Positions 23,401 through 37,034 of a stretch of DNA of 64,000 bases are shown here, in pieces (positions within the stretch are counted from its first letter, which is position 1; every line of letters starts with the position of its first letter). The notes beneath the pieces are model-generated. The model had not been told where the DNA came from. It did not search any database and saw only the letters and a list, made by a program, of their open reading frames with translations. Position numbers and translations under genes: made by a program. The DNA is from Hyperoodon ampullatus (Eukaryota > Chordata > Mammalia > Artiodactyla > Ziphiidae). The DNA is taken from assembly GCA_949752795.1 (NCBI GenBank), contig OX457068.1, positions 62,375,582 through 62,439,581 on the forward strand. Reading direction: 5' to 3'.

Positions 23401-24160
23401 GGAAAAAGAACTTTGATAAGATCTGTGCTTTCAGGGACACAGCCTTGAGCAGACACTCTTCAGCCACCGGCTGGCCTTGATCCCAGAGTCAGGTGACCCA
23501 GGTGGTGAGGTCAAAATCACACCAGAAACCAAAATCAATGCAATCCCACCCCATGCTCACCCCTGACTCCCAAACCCTTAGAAAGCCCAGCCTCAGCATT
23601 CAACAGCATGATCTCTCCCCATTTCTCTGATGCCCTGTAGTGTGTGGCAAGAGCATGGGTGTTACAGACCAGACGATACACCTCCCTCTGCCTCTCACTA
23701 CCTGTGTGCCTGGGTGCATTCCTTATCTTCTCTGAGCCTCTGCTTCTTCATCTGTATAATGGGACTGTTACTATCTCTCAGCGTTGTTGTGAGAATTTGA
23801 TTATAAATACGGAACACCCAGAACAAAGTTGGCACTTACTAAAGAGTTGCTGATTCTCTTGCGATAGTTAGTATTGTCATTATTTGGGGACAGGCTCGCG
23901 GCACTGGCCATGATGGGTAAATCAGGATGTGTAACTTTCCTTGTGATCAAAGAGACATGAGGGTTTTTCCAGCTTGCAAATGACCTCTCAAAATAACCTG
24001 GATTTCCATCAAGTGCTGTTGGAAGTGTGATCTGGTATGAACTTTGGGAAAGTAATGAGGTGCAATATAGTATATGACTTAAGAATGGGCCTGAAGCTCG
24101 TAATGTGGCTGAAGGAATAGAGGTTGGGAAAGGCTCAGCCTGCCTAGGATTAAGGGAAAC
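23400..24160. other. Unique-looking sequence around the MIR
   Basis: 23400-23640 and 23885-24160 show no open frame with splice sites and no repeat I can name. Confidence 0.4.
23640..23885 (+). mobile_element. MIR SINE
   Basis: The core 'tcttcatctgtataatggga' and 'gttgttgtgagaattt', followed by 'cattatttg', match the MIR consensus in order. This ancient tRNA-derived SINE predates placental divergence (established). It is complete but diverged. Confidence 0.8.
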
Positions 24161-24355
24161 TGGTCCTTTCTGGTAGTCCCACTTCTGAGAATCTGTCCCA
24201 AAGGACTTGTGCACCAACATGTTCATTTTAGACCTACTTATAATAACTTAAAAGTGGAAACACTTCAAATATCAAAAAAACAGGCCTATTTGTTGAGTAA
24301 AATAGGCATATACTTTTGACAGGATGTTATGCAGCCATATAACATGATGTTTACA
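24160..24355 (+). mobile_element. Old L1 3-prime end, first half (target of L1-C)
   Basis: The order 'cccacttctgagaatctgtc', 'aaaagtggaaacacttc', 'ttatgcagcca' is that of an old L1 ORF2 end. The element is split by L1-C and continues at 30884. The TSD of L1-C, atgatgtttaca, is at 24344-24355. Confidence 0.7.
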
Positions 24356-25867
24356 GGAGGAGCTTCGAGATGGCAGAAGAGTAAGACGTGGAGATCACCT
24401 TCCTCCCCACAAGTACATCAGAAATACATCTACATGTGGAACAACTCCTACAGAACACCTACTGAACGCTGGCAGAAGACCTCAGACTTCCCAAAAGCCA
24501 AGAAACTCCCCCACGTACCTGGGTAGGGCAAAAGAAAAACAAAAAAAAACAGAGACAAAAGAATAGGGACGGGACCTGCACCAGTGGGAGGGAGCTGTGA
24601 AGGAGGAAAGGTTTCCACACACTAGGAAGCCCCTTCACTGGTGGAGACAGGGGTGGTGGGAGGAGGAGCTTCGGAGCCGCGGAGGAGAGCACAGCAATGG
24701 GGGAGCGGAGGGCAAAGCGGAGAGATTCTCGCACAGAGGATCGGTGCCGACCTGCACTCACCAGCCCGAGAGCCTTGTCTGCTCACCCGCCGGGGCGGGC
24801 GTGGGGTGGGAGCTGAGGCTCGGGCTTCGGTCAGATCCCAGGGAGATGACTGGGGTTGGCGGCGTGAACACAGCCTTCAGGGGGTTAGTGCGCCAAGGCC
24901 AGCCAGGAGGGAGCACGGGAAAAAGTCTGGCTGGACCTGCCGAAGAGGCAAGAGACTTTTTCTTGCCTCTTTCTTTCATGGTGCGCGAGGAGAGGGGATT
25001 AAGAACGCTGCTTAAAGGAGCTCCAAAGACGGGCGCGAGCCACGGCTAAAAGCACGGACCGCAGAGACGGGCATGAGACGCTAAGGCTGCTCCTGCAGCC
25101 ACTAAGAAGCCTGTGTGCGAGCACAGGTCACTATCCACACCTCCCCTACCGGAAGCCTGTGCAACCCGCCACTGCCAGGGTCCTGTGATCCAGGGACAAC
25201 TTCCCCGGGAGAGCGCATGGTGCATCTCAGGCTGGTGTAATGTCATGCCGGCCTCTGCCGCTGCAGGCTCGCCCTGCAGCTGTACCCCTCCCTCCCCCCA
25301 CCTGAGTGAGCCAGAGCCCCCGAATCAACTGCTCCTTTAACCCCGTCGTGTCTGAGCGAAGAACAGATGCTCTCAGGCGACCTACACGCAGAGGCGGGAC
25401 CAAATCCAAAGCTGAGCCCCGGGAGCTGTGGGAACAAAGAAGAGAAAGGGAAATTTCTCCCAGCAGCCTCAGGAGCAGCAGATTAAATCTCCACAGTCAA
25501 CTTGATATACCCTGCATCCGTGGAATACCTGAAGAGATGACGAATCATCCCAAATTGAGGAGGTGGACTTTGGGAGCAAAGATATATATATATTTTTCCC
25601 CTTTTCTCTTTTTGTGAGTGTGGATGTATATGCTTCTCTGTGTGATTTTGTCTGTATAGCTGGGCTTTTATCATTTGTCCTAGGGTTTGGTCTGTCCGTT
25701 TTCTGGTTTTTGGGGTTTTTTAAAGTAGATTTTAGAGCTTGTTATCATTGGTGGATTTGTTTTTGCTTTGGTTGCTCTCCTCTTTCTTTCTTTTTTTTTT
25801 ATTACTTTAAAAATTTTTAGTAACTATTTTTTATTTTTTATTTTAATAACTTTTTAATATTATTTTA

Positions 25868-25933
25868 TTTTATCTTCTTTCTTTCTTCCTTCCTTCCTTC
25901 CTTTCTTTCTTCCTTCCTTCCTTCCTTTCTTTC

Positions 25934-25964
<31 letters not shown>

Positions 25965-26012
25965 TTCCTTCCTTCCTTCCTTTCTTTCTTTCTTTCTTCT
26001 TTCTTTTTCTCC
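25868..26012. repeat. Polypyrimidine tract in the L1-C leader
   Basis: About 145 bp of CTTT/CCTT units lie some 510-650 nt upstream of ORF1, in the position and L1-sense orientation of the longer tract in L1-B. It marks a length-variable part of the leader in this L1 group. Confidence 0.95.
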
Positions 26013-26520
26013 CTTTTATTCTGAGCCATGTGGATGACAGGCTCTAGGTGCTCCAGCCAGGCATCACAGCTGTGCCTCTCAGGTGGAAGACCCAAGTTCA
26101 GGACACTTGTCCACAAAAGACCTCCCAGCTCCACGTAATATCAAACAGCAAAAATCTCCCAGAGATCTCCGTCTCAATGCCAAGACCCACCTCCACTCAA
26201 CAACCAGCAAGCTACAGTGCTAGACACCCTATGCCAAACTTTCAAGACAGGAACACAACCCCATCCATTAGCAGAGAGGCTGCCTAACATCATAATAAGG
26301 CCACAGACACCCCAAAACACACCACCAGACATGGAGCTGCCCACCAGCAAGACAAGATCCAGCCTCATCCGCCAGAATACAGGCACTAGTCTCCTCCACC
26401 AGGAAGCCTACACAACCCACTGAACCAACATTAGCCACTACAGACAGACACCAAAAACAATGGGAACTACGAACCTGCAGCCTGCGAAAAGGAGACCCCA
26501 AACACAGTAAGTTAAGCAAA

Positions 26521-27414
26521 ATGAGAAGACAGAAAAACACACAGCAGATGAAGGAGCAAGGCAAAAACCCACCAGACCTAACAAATGAAGATGAAATAGG
26601 CAGTCTACTGGAAAAAGAATTCAGAATAATTATAGTAAAGATGATCCAAAATCTTGGAAATAGAATGGAGAAAATACAAGAAACCTTTAACAAGGACCTA
26701 GAGAAACTAAAGAGCAAACAAATGGTGATGAACAACATAATAAATGAAATTAAAAATTCCCTAGAAGGGATCAATAGCAGAAAACCTGAGTCAGAAGAAC
26801 GGATAAGTGACCTGGAAGATAAAATAGTGGAAATAACTACTGCAGAGCAGAAGAAAGAAAAAAGAATGAAAAGAATTGAGGACAGTCTCAGAGAACTCTG
26901 GAACATCATTAAATGAAACAACATTCGAATTATGGGGGTCCCAGAAGAAGAAGAGAAAAAGAAAGGGACTGAGAAAATATTTGAAGAGATTATAGTTGAA
27001 AACTTCCCTAACATGGGAAAGGAAATAGTTAATCAGGTCCAGGGAGTACAGAGAGTCCCATAGAGGATAACTCCAGGGAGAAACATGCCAAGACACATAT
27101 TAATCAAAGTAGCAAAAATTAAATACATAGAAAAAATATTAAAAGCAGCAAGGGAAAAACAACAAATAACACACAAGGGAATCCCCATAAGCTTAACAGC
27201 TGATCTATCAGCAGAAACTCTGCAAGCCAGAAGGGGCTGGCAGGACATATTTAAAGTGATGAAGGAGAAAAATCTACAACCAAGATTACTCTACACAGCA
27301 AGGATCTCATTCAGTTTTGACGGAGAAATTAAAACCTTTACAGACAAGCAAAAGCTAAGAGAATTCATCACCACCAAACCAGCTATACAACAAATGCTAA
27401 AGGAACTTCTCTAG
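26521..27414 (+). pseudogene. L1-C ORF1 with two in-frame stops
   Basis: The frame starts MRRQKNTQQMKEQGKN and ends IQQMLKELL, 298 codons including the terminator. It contains TGA at 26914-26916, just before the RRM-like segment, and TAG at 27061-27063. No frameshift is seen. The coiled coil, RRM-like and C-terminal parts are in the normal order. The product would be a 131-residue coiled-coil fragment. One stop could be old C-to-T decay (cga to tga type), though this is not proven. Confidence 0.9.
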
Positions 27415-27471
27415 GCAGGAAACACAAGAGAAGGAAAAGACCTACAATAAAAAACCAAAACAATTAACAAA

Positions 27472-30400
27472 ATGGGAATAAGAATATACATATCGATAAT
27501 TACTTTAAATGTAAATGGATTAAATGCTCCAACCTAAAGACATAGACTGGTTGAATGGATACAGAAATAAGACCCATATATATGCTATCTACAAGAGACC
27601 CACTTCAGACCTAGGGACACATTCAGACTGAAAGTGAGGGGATGGAAAAAGATATACCATGCAAATGGAAATCAAAAGAAAGCTGAGTAGCAATTCTCAT
27701 ATCAGACAAAATAGACTTTAAAACAAAGACTATTACAAGAGACAAGGACACAACATAATGATCAAGGGATCAATCCAAGAAGAAGATATAACAATTGTAA
27801 ATATTTATGCACCGAACTTAGGAACACCTCAATACATAAGGCAAATACTAACAGCCATAAAAGGGGAAATTGACAGTAACACAATCATAGTAGGGGACTT
27901 TAACACCCACTTTCACCAATGGACAGACCATCCTAAATGAAAATAAATAAGGAAACACAAGCTTTAAATGATACATTAAACAAGATGGACCTAATTGATA
28001 TTTATATGACATTCCATTCAAAAACAACAGAATACACATTCTTCTCAAGTGCTCATGGAATATTCTCCAGGATAGATAATATCCTGGGTCACAAATCAAG
28101 CCTTGGCGAATTCTAACAAACATTTAGAGAAGAGCTAACACCTATCTTTCTCAAACTCTTCCAAAATATAGCTGAGGGAGGAACACACCCAAACTCATTT
28201 TACAAGGCCACCATCACTCTGATACCAAAACCAGACAAAGATGTCACAAAGAAAGAAAATTACAGGCCAATATCACTGATGAACATAGATGCAAAAATCC
28301 TCAACAAAATACTAACAAACAGAATCCAACAGCACATTAAAAGGATCAAACATCATGATCAAATGGGGTTTAACCCAGGAATGCAAGGATTCTTTGATAT
28401 ATGCAAATCAATCAACATGATACACGATATTAACAAACTGAAGGAGAAAAACCACATGATCATCTCAACAGATGCAGAGAAAGCTTTCAACAAAATTCAA
28501 CACCCATTTATGATTTTAAAAAACCTCCAGAAAGTAGGCATAGAGGGAACTTTCCTCAACATAATAAAGGCCATATGTGGCAAACCCACAGCCAACATCG
28601 TCTTCAACAGTGAAAAACTGAAACCATTTCCACTAAGATCAGGAACAAGACAAGGCTGCTCACTCTCACCACTCTTATTCAACATAGTTTTGGAAGTTTT
28701 AGACACAGCAATCAGAGAAGAAAAAGAAATAAAAGAAATCCAAATGGGAAAAGAAGAAGTAAAACTGTCACTGTTTGCAGACGACACAATACTATACATA
28801 GAGAATCTTAAAGATGCTACCAGAAAACTCCTAGAGCTAATCAATGAATTTGGTAAAGTAGCAGCATATAAAATTAATGCACAGAAATCTCTTGCATTCC
28901 TATACACTAATGATGAAAAATCTGAAAGTGAAATTAAGAAAACGACCCATTTACCATTGCAAGAAAAAGAATAAAATACCTAGGAATAAACCTACCTAAG
29001 GAGACAAAGACCTGTATGCAGAAAATTATAAGACGGTGATGAAAGAAATTAAAGATGATACACATAGATGGAGAAATATACCATCTTCTTGGATGGGAAG
29101 AGTCAACATTTTGAAAATGACTATACTACCCAAAGCAATCTACAGATTCAATGCAATCCCTATCAAACTACACTGGCATTTTTCACAGAACCAGAACAAA
29201 AAATTTCACAATTTGTTTGGAAGCACAAAAGACCCCGAATAGCCAAAGCAATCTTGAGAACGAAAAATGGAGCTGGAGGAATCAGTCTCCCTGACTTCAG
29301 ACTATACTACAAAGCTACAGTAATGAAGACAGTATGGTACTGGCACAAAAACAGAAATATAGATCAATGGAACAGGATAGAAAGCCCAGAGATAAACCCA
29401 TGCACATATGGTCACCTTATCTTTGATAAAGGAGGTAAGAATATACAGTAGAGAAAAGAAAGCCTCTTCAATAAGTGGTGCTGGGAAAACTGGACAGCTA
29501 CATTCAAAGGAATTAACTTAGAACACTCCCTAACACCATACACAAAAACAAACTCAAAATGGATTAAAGACCTAAATGTAAGGCCAGACACTATCAAACT
29601 CTTAGAGGAAAACACAGGCAGAACACTCTATGACATAAATCACAGCAAGATCCTTTTTGGCCCACCTCCTAGAGAAATGGAAATAAAAACAAAAATAAAC
29701 AAATGGGACCTAATGAAACTTCAAGGCTTTTGCACAGCAAAGGAAACCATAAACAATACGAAAAGACAACGCTCAGAATGGGAGAAAATATTTGCAAATG
29801 AAGCAACTGACGAAGGATTAATCTCCAAAATTTATAAGCAGCTCATGCAGCTCAATATCCAAAAAACAAACAACCCAATCTAAAAGTGGGCAGAAGACCT
29901 AAATATACATTTCTCCAAAGAAGATATACAGATTGCCAAAAAACACATGAAAGAATGATCAAAATCATTAATCATCAGAGAAATGCAAATCAAAACAACA
30001 ATGAGATACCATCTCACACCGGTTAGAATGGCCATCATCAAAAAATCTACAAACCATAAATGCTGGAGAGGGTGTGGAGAAAAGGGAACCCTCCTGCACT
30101 GTTGGTAGGAATGTAAATTGATACAGCCACTATGGAGAACAATATGGAGGTTCCTTAAAAAAACACAAATAGAACTACCATATGTCCTAGCAATCCCACT
30201 ACTGGGCATATACCCTGAGAAAACCATAATTCAAAAAGAGTCATGTACCACAGTTTTCATTGCAGCTTTATTTACAATAGCCAGGACATGGAAGCAACCT
30301 AAGTGTCCATCAATAGATGAATGGATATGAAGATGTGGTACATATATACAATGGAATATTACTCAGTCATAAAAAGAAAGGAAATTGAGTTATTTCTAGT

Positions 30401-30658
30401 GATGTGGATGGACCTAGAGTCTGTCATATAGAGTGCAGTAAGTCAGAAAGAGAAAAAGAAATACCGTATGCTAACACATATATATATGGAATCTAAAAAA
30501 AGAAAAAAAATGGTCATGAAGTACGTAGGAGCAAGACAGAAATAAAGTCACCGACGTACTAGAGAATGGACTTGAGGATACAGGGAGGGGGAAGAGTAAG
30601 CTGGGACAAAGTGAGAGAGTGGCATGGACATATATACACTACCAAACGTAAAATAGAT
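27472..30658 (+). pseudogene. L1-C ORF2, broken and internally deleted
   Basis: It starts with ATG at 27472 and runs in ORF2 order to near 30658 by alignment with L1-B. An early TAA lies near 27534 (ccaacctaaagaca), and other stops and frameshifts follow. At 28105/28106 the text jumps from the endonuclease motif (glycine 214 of L1-B numbering) to the [11 protein letters not shown] region (residue about 477). The reverse transcriptase part is otherwise well kept, with a stretch of 231 open codons at 28279-28974 and its FADD at about 28778-28789 reading FADDTILY. It cannot encode a working protein. Confidence 0.9.
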
Positions 30659-30883
30659 AGCTAATGGGAAGCAGCTGCATAGCACAGGGAGATCAGCTAG
30701 GTGGTTTGTGACCACCTAGAGGGGTGGGATAGTGAGGGTGGGAGGGAGGGAGATACAAGAGGGAAGAGATATGGGGACACATGTATATGTATAACTGATT
30801 CACTTTGTTATAAATCAGAAACTAACACACCATTGTAAAGCAATTATATCCAAATAAAGATGTTAAAAAAATTTTTTAATGAA

Positions 30884-31150
30884 ATGATGCTTACAAATTT
30901 TTATGTCATAGGAAAATCCTATTTGTGTAGGGTTAAGTTTTTAAAGCAGTATAGCAAAGAATATATACTATTTGATCTCAAGTATATTAAGAAAAATGGA
31001 GGTAAAAAGAAATAACTGAAAGAGAACATCCAAAAACACTCCCAGTGGGTAATAAATTTATGGATGATTTTCTTCAATCTCTTTATCATTTTCTGTACTT
31101 TTCATAATTTCTGCAGTGGGCATGTAGCACCCTGATGACTGGGGAGGAAA
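30884..31150 (+). mobile_element. Old L1 3-prime end, second half
   Basis: It continues the element interrupted at 24355: 'aatttttatgtcataggaaa', then 'gatctcaagtatatt' and 'tttctgtacttttcataatt' are characteristic of an old L1 3-prime UTR. Joining the two halves restores the expected order. Confidence 0.65.
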
Positions 31151-33090
31151 AACTAATATTTAAGAATGAAAACAAAAGCTGGTAAGATATTTCATTGAGC
31201 GGTAGCTGCACTTTGTCATTGGAGGTCTTCTTGACAAATGCAAGCCCCTCAGCCTCGGATCTTGATTCTCCACCCTCCTACACTGCCTTTTCTGCCTGGG
31301 GGAAAGCTACATCCCTCATGCAATCCAGGAATCAGGTAGGGACCCCTCATGTCCCAGAGCAGGGATGTCTCAGGCTGTGGACAGGAGTGGCGGAGAGCTG
31401 AGGCCAAACACCGTCAGAGAACTCTGAGTCCATTGCTCTGATCAGGGAGAGCCTCTCAGAAGGGAGAATGTTGAGAGCTGTTTGGAAAGAGGGGGAAATG
31501 TTTGTGGGGAAATCAGATAGGTGAAAAATTTAAAAATAAGGGGTGAATCAACTCCAAATCGTCCTCCTCCTGCTTTTTTAAATTTGATGGAGAGTGCTGG
31601 TGTGCATAAACTTCACAGTTAATGAGAGGAGACTGCACGCAGAGGACCTACCCAGATGTGGAGGGGTGGGTGGTACAAGGGAAAAGATGGCCCTGAGCTG
31701 AGTGAAATCTGCAACTTAGAACTGGTGACATTTAGCTATACACCCTCTATCTTCCCTTTCGGTTTACTCCCCTACTTTAACCCCCTTCCTCCTCTCCTTC
31801 TATGATTGTTTTAATCCACCTGGAGTCCCACCCCAGGAGAGAATAGGAAGTGCGAAGGGCCATGCATTCTCTTCCCAAGGTCACTGCTAGCTGCTGAAGC
31901 TGAACTTAGCCCAGTGAAAGGAAGTAGTGGTTTTTCAGGTTTGGTTTCCAGGGGAGGACTTTGGCAACTATGCCCTTCAAAGTTTTCCTGGGAAGTGAGG
32001 GTAGTGCCCAGGGCAGAGAGAACTGGCCTCTCTCACCCTAGCTGTGCAGTTCCAGGTCCTGCCCACTCCCACCCTCAGCTCTACGGTGGATCTGATGAAG
32101 GGTTAATGGAAAGTGAGGATGCCTTTGGCCCTGGCACCTCCCCTGCAGTGTCTACTACTCCTGCTTCCAACCTCTCCTGTCTTGACTTCTGTTCCCATAA
32201 TTGCCCGTCTGGTGAGCACCTATAAGGAGGAGAGGCCCTTCCATGGTGATTCATGGAATCAGAAGGGTCCTTCAGATACATTTAATCCATGGCCATGGTT
32301 TTGTAGAGGAGAAAAGGGAGTCACAGAGGACCAAGGGTATAACAAATGATGGCACTACTCTTTGAGACTCAGGTCCTTCCCAACAAGCATGCAACCCCAC
32401 CCCATTTTTCCAAGGAAGGGAGAGGAGATGACTAGGCAGGGCCCAGTAGTTCCTGATGCCACTAACCTCTCCCCACATGGTCCTAGCACCTACCCTCCCC
32501 TTCTACCCAATGACAGCCCTGCGTGAATGAATGACTTGGTACAATTGCACTTGCTTACTCATTTCTAATCACATCCTAGGATCTCATTTCCTCTTGATGG
32601 TAAATAAAAGTGAACAGAAGAAGTTGCCTAATGACCTGGAACATCAAGTTTATACATTTCCCAAATCAGAATCAATTTGGTCTAAATCTAGTCAAGTTAG
32701 AACCAAGCATTAGCAGATGGCCTGTCCACTTGGCCATTTTCCCCAGTCTCTTAAGGCATAGTGAGTCATTCTCAGGGGCTGGCTTAGCCAAGATGAGTAG
32801 CATCTCCTGTTTGTGTACACGGTCATTACTTTCTCTTTAGAAAGAAAAGCCCTTGTATATAGGTGCAATGGGCATTTCAAGTTGAAAAGCATTGACAAAA
32901 AATTCCTCCTCTTCGAAAGACATCACCAGTTTTATACAGTGTCTGAAAACCCACCATTCAAGATATTTCTCAGATCAATGACCCTTTATAGAATGTTAGA
33001 TGAAGCCAGAATAGCATTTTACTAAGTGATAGTCAGTACATCTAAGTGGTTAAGAATTCAGTTTCTGGACTGAGTTCCACTTCTGCTAAG
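31150..33090. other. Unique region, no gene recognised
   Basis: This is the longest repeat-poor stretch in the left half. Open frames of 60-100 codons exist but overlap on both strands and show no domain or paired splice sites that I could support. It may be intronic or intergenic. Confidence 0.5.
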
Positions 33091-33868
33091 ATGAGTAAGC
33101 TCTTACTATACCAATGTTACTAAAGACAACAACTATAAACTCGGAAACAAACAAAAAAATAGCAAAAACAAAAAATCCCACCTGAAGGCCCTGGAGAATA
33201 TACAAAGCAGGCAGAGGGAAAGTGATACTTGGAAGAAGGGAATCATATGAGGTGAGTCTCCTGTTTTTAATGACTTAGCCTGAAAGCAAGCTGCAGTCAA
33301 TATCCTGAGGGGTGGCTAAACCTGGTAGAAAACCCACAGTCCTTCTGATCTGAAGAACCAGGGAACAGAGTTTATGGCAACCATAGCTGCTGGAGAATTA
33401 GGCAGAAAGGAGAGAAACAGAGAGAAGTTTCAAATTTCATGTGTAAACTCTGCCCAATTTTCTGCCTGACCCTTAATCACCCACATACAGGACAGAACTT
33501 AAGCAGCCCAGCTAAGGATAAGACAACTGAACTGAGATTAGAGATGGCCCCCCAAAAAACAGAGTTTACAGTTTGAGTCCAACCAAGTTAGTTATTTGTT
33601 AAAGCAAAAATTTAAATCTCTATGGGAATACAACAAATCCAGCCTCCACAACATAATAATCACAATATCTGGGACACAACTCAAAATCTCTTGGCATATG
33701 AAGAAACAGGAAAACATGACTCATTTTCAAGGGAAAAGAAAATCAACAAAAACCAATCTCAAGGCAAAGATGTGTAGATAATTAGAAAATTACGTTAAAG
33801 CAGCAATTTTTACTATGCTAAATGATGAAAATATTGTAAGGCTCAGCAGATAAATAAAAACTACTTTG
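33090..33868 (+). mobile_element. Very old L1, first part (5'UTR/ORF1 region)
   Basis: The sequence resembles the leader and early ORF1 of an old L1 ('ggaaaacatgactcattttc' and 'aattagaaaattacg'). It is interrupted at 33882 by L1-E and resumes at 42237 with ORF1-like text. Confidence 0.5.
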
Positions 33869-33882
33869 AAAAGAATCAATGG

Positions 33883-35174
33883 TTACCATCACATCAAAAA
33901 GAGTAAAATACCTAGAAATAAATCTACCTATGGAGGCAAAAGCCCTGTACTCCGAAAACTATAAGATGCTGATGAAAGGAATCAAAGATGGCACAAACAG
34001 ATGGAAAGATATACCAAGTTCTTAGATTGGAAGACTCAATATTTTCAAAATGACTATACTACCCAAAGAAATTTACAGATTCAATGCAATCCCTATCAAA
34101 TTACCAATGGCATTTTTCACAGAACTAGAATAAAAAAATCTTAAAATCTATATGGAAACACAAAAGACCCTGAATAGCCAAAGCAATCTTGAGAAAGAAA
34201 CAGAGAACTGGAGAAATCAGGCTCCCTGACTTCAGACTGTATATTAAGCTACAGTAATCAAAACAGTATGGTACTGGCACAAAGACAGACTTATACATCA
34301 ATGGAATAGAAATCCCAGAAATAAACCCATGCACCTATGGTCAATTAATTTATGACAAAGGAAGCAAGAATATACAATGGAGAAAAAAAACAGTCTCTTC
34401 AATAAATGGTGTTGGGAAAACTGGACAGCTACATGTAAAAAAAATGAAATTAGAACCTTGTCTAACATCATACACAAAAATAAACTCAAAATTGATTAAA
34501 GACCTAAATGTAAGGCCAGATACTATAAAACTCCCAGAGGAAAACATAGGCAGAACACTCTTTGACATAAATTAAAGAAATAGCTTTTTGGATCCACTTC
34601 CTAGAGTAATGAAAATAAAAATAAACAAATGGGACCTAATGAAACTTAAAAGCTTTTGCACAAAAAAGGAAACCATAAACAAAATGAAAAGACAACCTGA
34701 AAGAATGGGAGAAAATATTTGCAAATGATGCTATCAATAAGTGATTAATCTCCAAAATATACAAACAGCTCATGCAGCTCAATATCAAAAAAACAAACAA
34801 CCCAATTAAAAAAATGGGAGGAAGATCTAAATAGAGATTTCTCCAAAGACAACATACAGATGGCCAAAAAACACATGTAAAGATGCTCAACATTGCTAAT
34901 TATTAGAGAAATACAAATTAAAACTACAATGAGGTATCACCTCACATTGGTCAGAAAGGCCATCAACAAAAAGTTTACAAACAATAAATGCTGGAGAGAG
35001 AGTGGAGAAAAGGGAGCCCTTCTACACTGTTGATGGGAATGTAAATTGGTACAGCCACTATGGAGAACGGTATGGAGTTTCCTTAAAATAACTAAAATTA
35101 GAGCTACCACCAGCAATTCCACTCTTGGGCATATATCCAGAAAAGATGAAAGCTCTAATTTGAAAAGATACATG
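33883..35174 (+). mobile_element. L1-E, first part (ORF2 fragment)
   Basis: A 5-prime-truncated L1 starts within ORF2 at 'ttaccatcacatcaaaaaga'. The TSD of the whole element is aaaagaatcaatgg at 33869-33882 and 42223-42236. The copy runs through the zinc-knuckle area (about 34990) and is split at 35174 by L1-F; the rest is at 41681-42222. Frames are broken. Confidence 0.92.
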
Positions 35175-36069
35175 CTTTGGAGGAGGAACCAAGATGGGGG
35201 AGTAGAAGGACATGCTCTCACTCCCTCTTGCGAGAACACCAGAATCACCACTAGCTGCTGGACAATCATCGACAGAAAGAAACTGGAACTCACCAAAAAG
35301 ATAACCCACATACAGAGACAAAGGAGAAGCCACAATGAGATGATAGGAGGGGTGCAATCACAATAAAACCAAATCCCATAACTGGTGGGTGGGTGACTCA
35401 CAAACTACTGAAAACTTATGCCACAGAAGTCCACCCACTGGAGTGAAGGTTCTGAGCCCCACATCAGGTTTCCAACCTGGCTGGTGGTCCAACAATGGGA
35501 GGAGGAATTCCTAGAGAATCAGACTTTGAAGGCTACTGGGAATTGATTGCAGGACTTGGACAGGACTGGGGGAAACAGAGACTCCACTCTTGGAGGTCAC
35601 ACACAAAGTAGTGTGTGCATCAGGATCCAGGGGAAGGAGCAGTGACCCCAGGGGAGACTGAACCAGACCTACCTGCTAGTGTTGGAGGGTCTTCTGCAGA
35701 GGCAGGGCTCTGTTTCACTGTGGTGACAAGGACACTGGCAGCAGAAGTCTTGGGAAGTACTGCTTGGCATGAGCCCTCCCAGAGTGTGTCATTAGACCCA
35801 CCAAAGAGTCCAGGTAGGATCCATGGTCAGGTTGCTTCAAGCCAAACAACCAATAGGGAGCAAACACAACCCACCCATCAAAAGTCAAGTGGATTAAAGT
35901 TTTACAGAGCTCTGCCCACCAGAGCAACAGTCAGCTCGACCCACCACCAATTCCTCTCATCAAGCATCTTAGATAGCCTCATCCAACAGAGGGCAGACAG
36001 CAGAAGCAAGAAGAACTACAATCCTGCAGCCTGTGGAATTAAAACCACATTCACAGAAAGATAGACAAG

Positions 36070-36975
36070 ATGAAAAGGCAGAGGGCTATGTACCAGATGA
36101 AGGAACAAGATAAAACCCCAGAAAAACAACTAAATGAAGTGGAGATAGGCAACCATCCAGAAAAAGAATTCAGAATAATGATAGTGAAGATGATCCAGGA
36201 CCTCGGAAAAAGAATGGAGGCAAAGATCAAGAAGATGCAAGAAATGTTTAACAAAGACCTAGAAGAATTAAAGAACAAACAAACAGAGATGAACAATACA
36301 ATAACTGAAATAAAAACTACACTAGAAGGAATCAATAGCAGAATAACTGAGGCAGAAGAACGGATAAGTGACCTGGAAGACAGAATGGTGCAATTCACTG
36401 CCACGGAACAGGATAAAGAAAAAAAAAATGAAAAGAAATGAAGACAGCCTAAGAGACCTCTGGGACAACATTAAATGCAACAACATTCGCATTGTAGGAG
36501 TCCCAGAACGAGAACACAGAGAGAAAGGACCAGAGAAAATATTTGAAGAGACTATAGGCGAAAAGTTCCCAAATATGGGAAAGGAAATAGCCACCCAAGT
36601 CCAGGAAGCACGGCGAGTCCCGTACAGGATAAACCCAAAGAAAAACACATCAACACACATAGAAATGAAATAGGCAAAAATTAAAGACAAAGAAAAATTA
36701 TTGAAAGCAGCAAGGGAAAAATGATAAATAACATACAAGGGAACTCCCATAAGGTTAACAGCTGATTTCTCAGCAGAAATTCTACAAGCCGGTAGGAAGA
36801 GGCATGATATACATAAAGTGATAAAAGGGAAGAAACTACAAGCAAGATTACTCTACCTGGCAAGGATCTCATTCAGATTCGAAGGAGAAATCAAAAGCTT
36901 TACAGACAAGCAAAAACTAAGAGAATTCAGCACCACCTAGCCAGCTCTACAAACATGCTAAAGGAACTGCTCTAA
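36070..36975 (+). pseudogene. L1-F ORF1, frameshifted
   Basis: The frame opens MKRQRAMYQMKEQDKT and holds the coiled coil for 123 codons. An extra A in the run at about 36420-36428 shifts it. The RRM-like (IRIVGVPEREH) and C-terminal parts continue in another frame, with further stops at about 36671 and 36722-36727. Confidence 0.9.
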
Positions 36976-37034
36976 GTGGAAATCACAAGAGAAGAAAAGA
37001 ACCTACAAAACCAAACCCAAAACAATTAAGAAAA

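Larger units (their letters stand above)
24356..30883 (+). mobile_element. L1-C: full-length L1 with a splice-like internal deletion
   Basis: A complete plus-strand element carries a 5-prime UTR from 'ggaggagcttcgagatgg', ORF1, ORF2 and a 3-prime UTR ending in a canonical aataaa (about 30853) and a short A tail. The TSD is atgatgtttaca (24344-24355) and atgatgcttaca (30884-30895), 11 of 12 identical. It belongs to the same group as L1-B by leader and ORF similarity, but both ORFs are damaged. ORF2 lacks about 790 nt at 28105/28106 with GT and AG at the ends of the missing part. Confidence 0.93.

Noticed and set aside
31914..32225. 103-codon open frame in the unique region
   Set aside because: Overlaps other frames on both strands, no domain, no paired splice signals.
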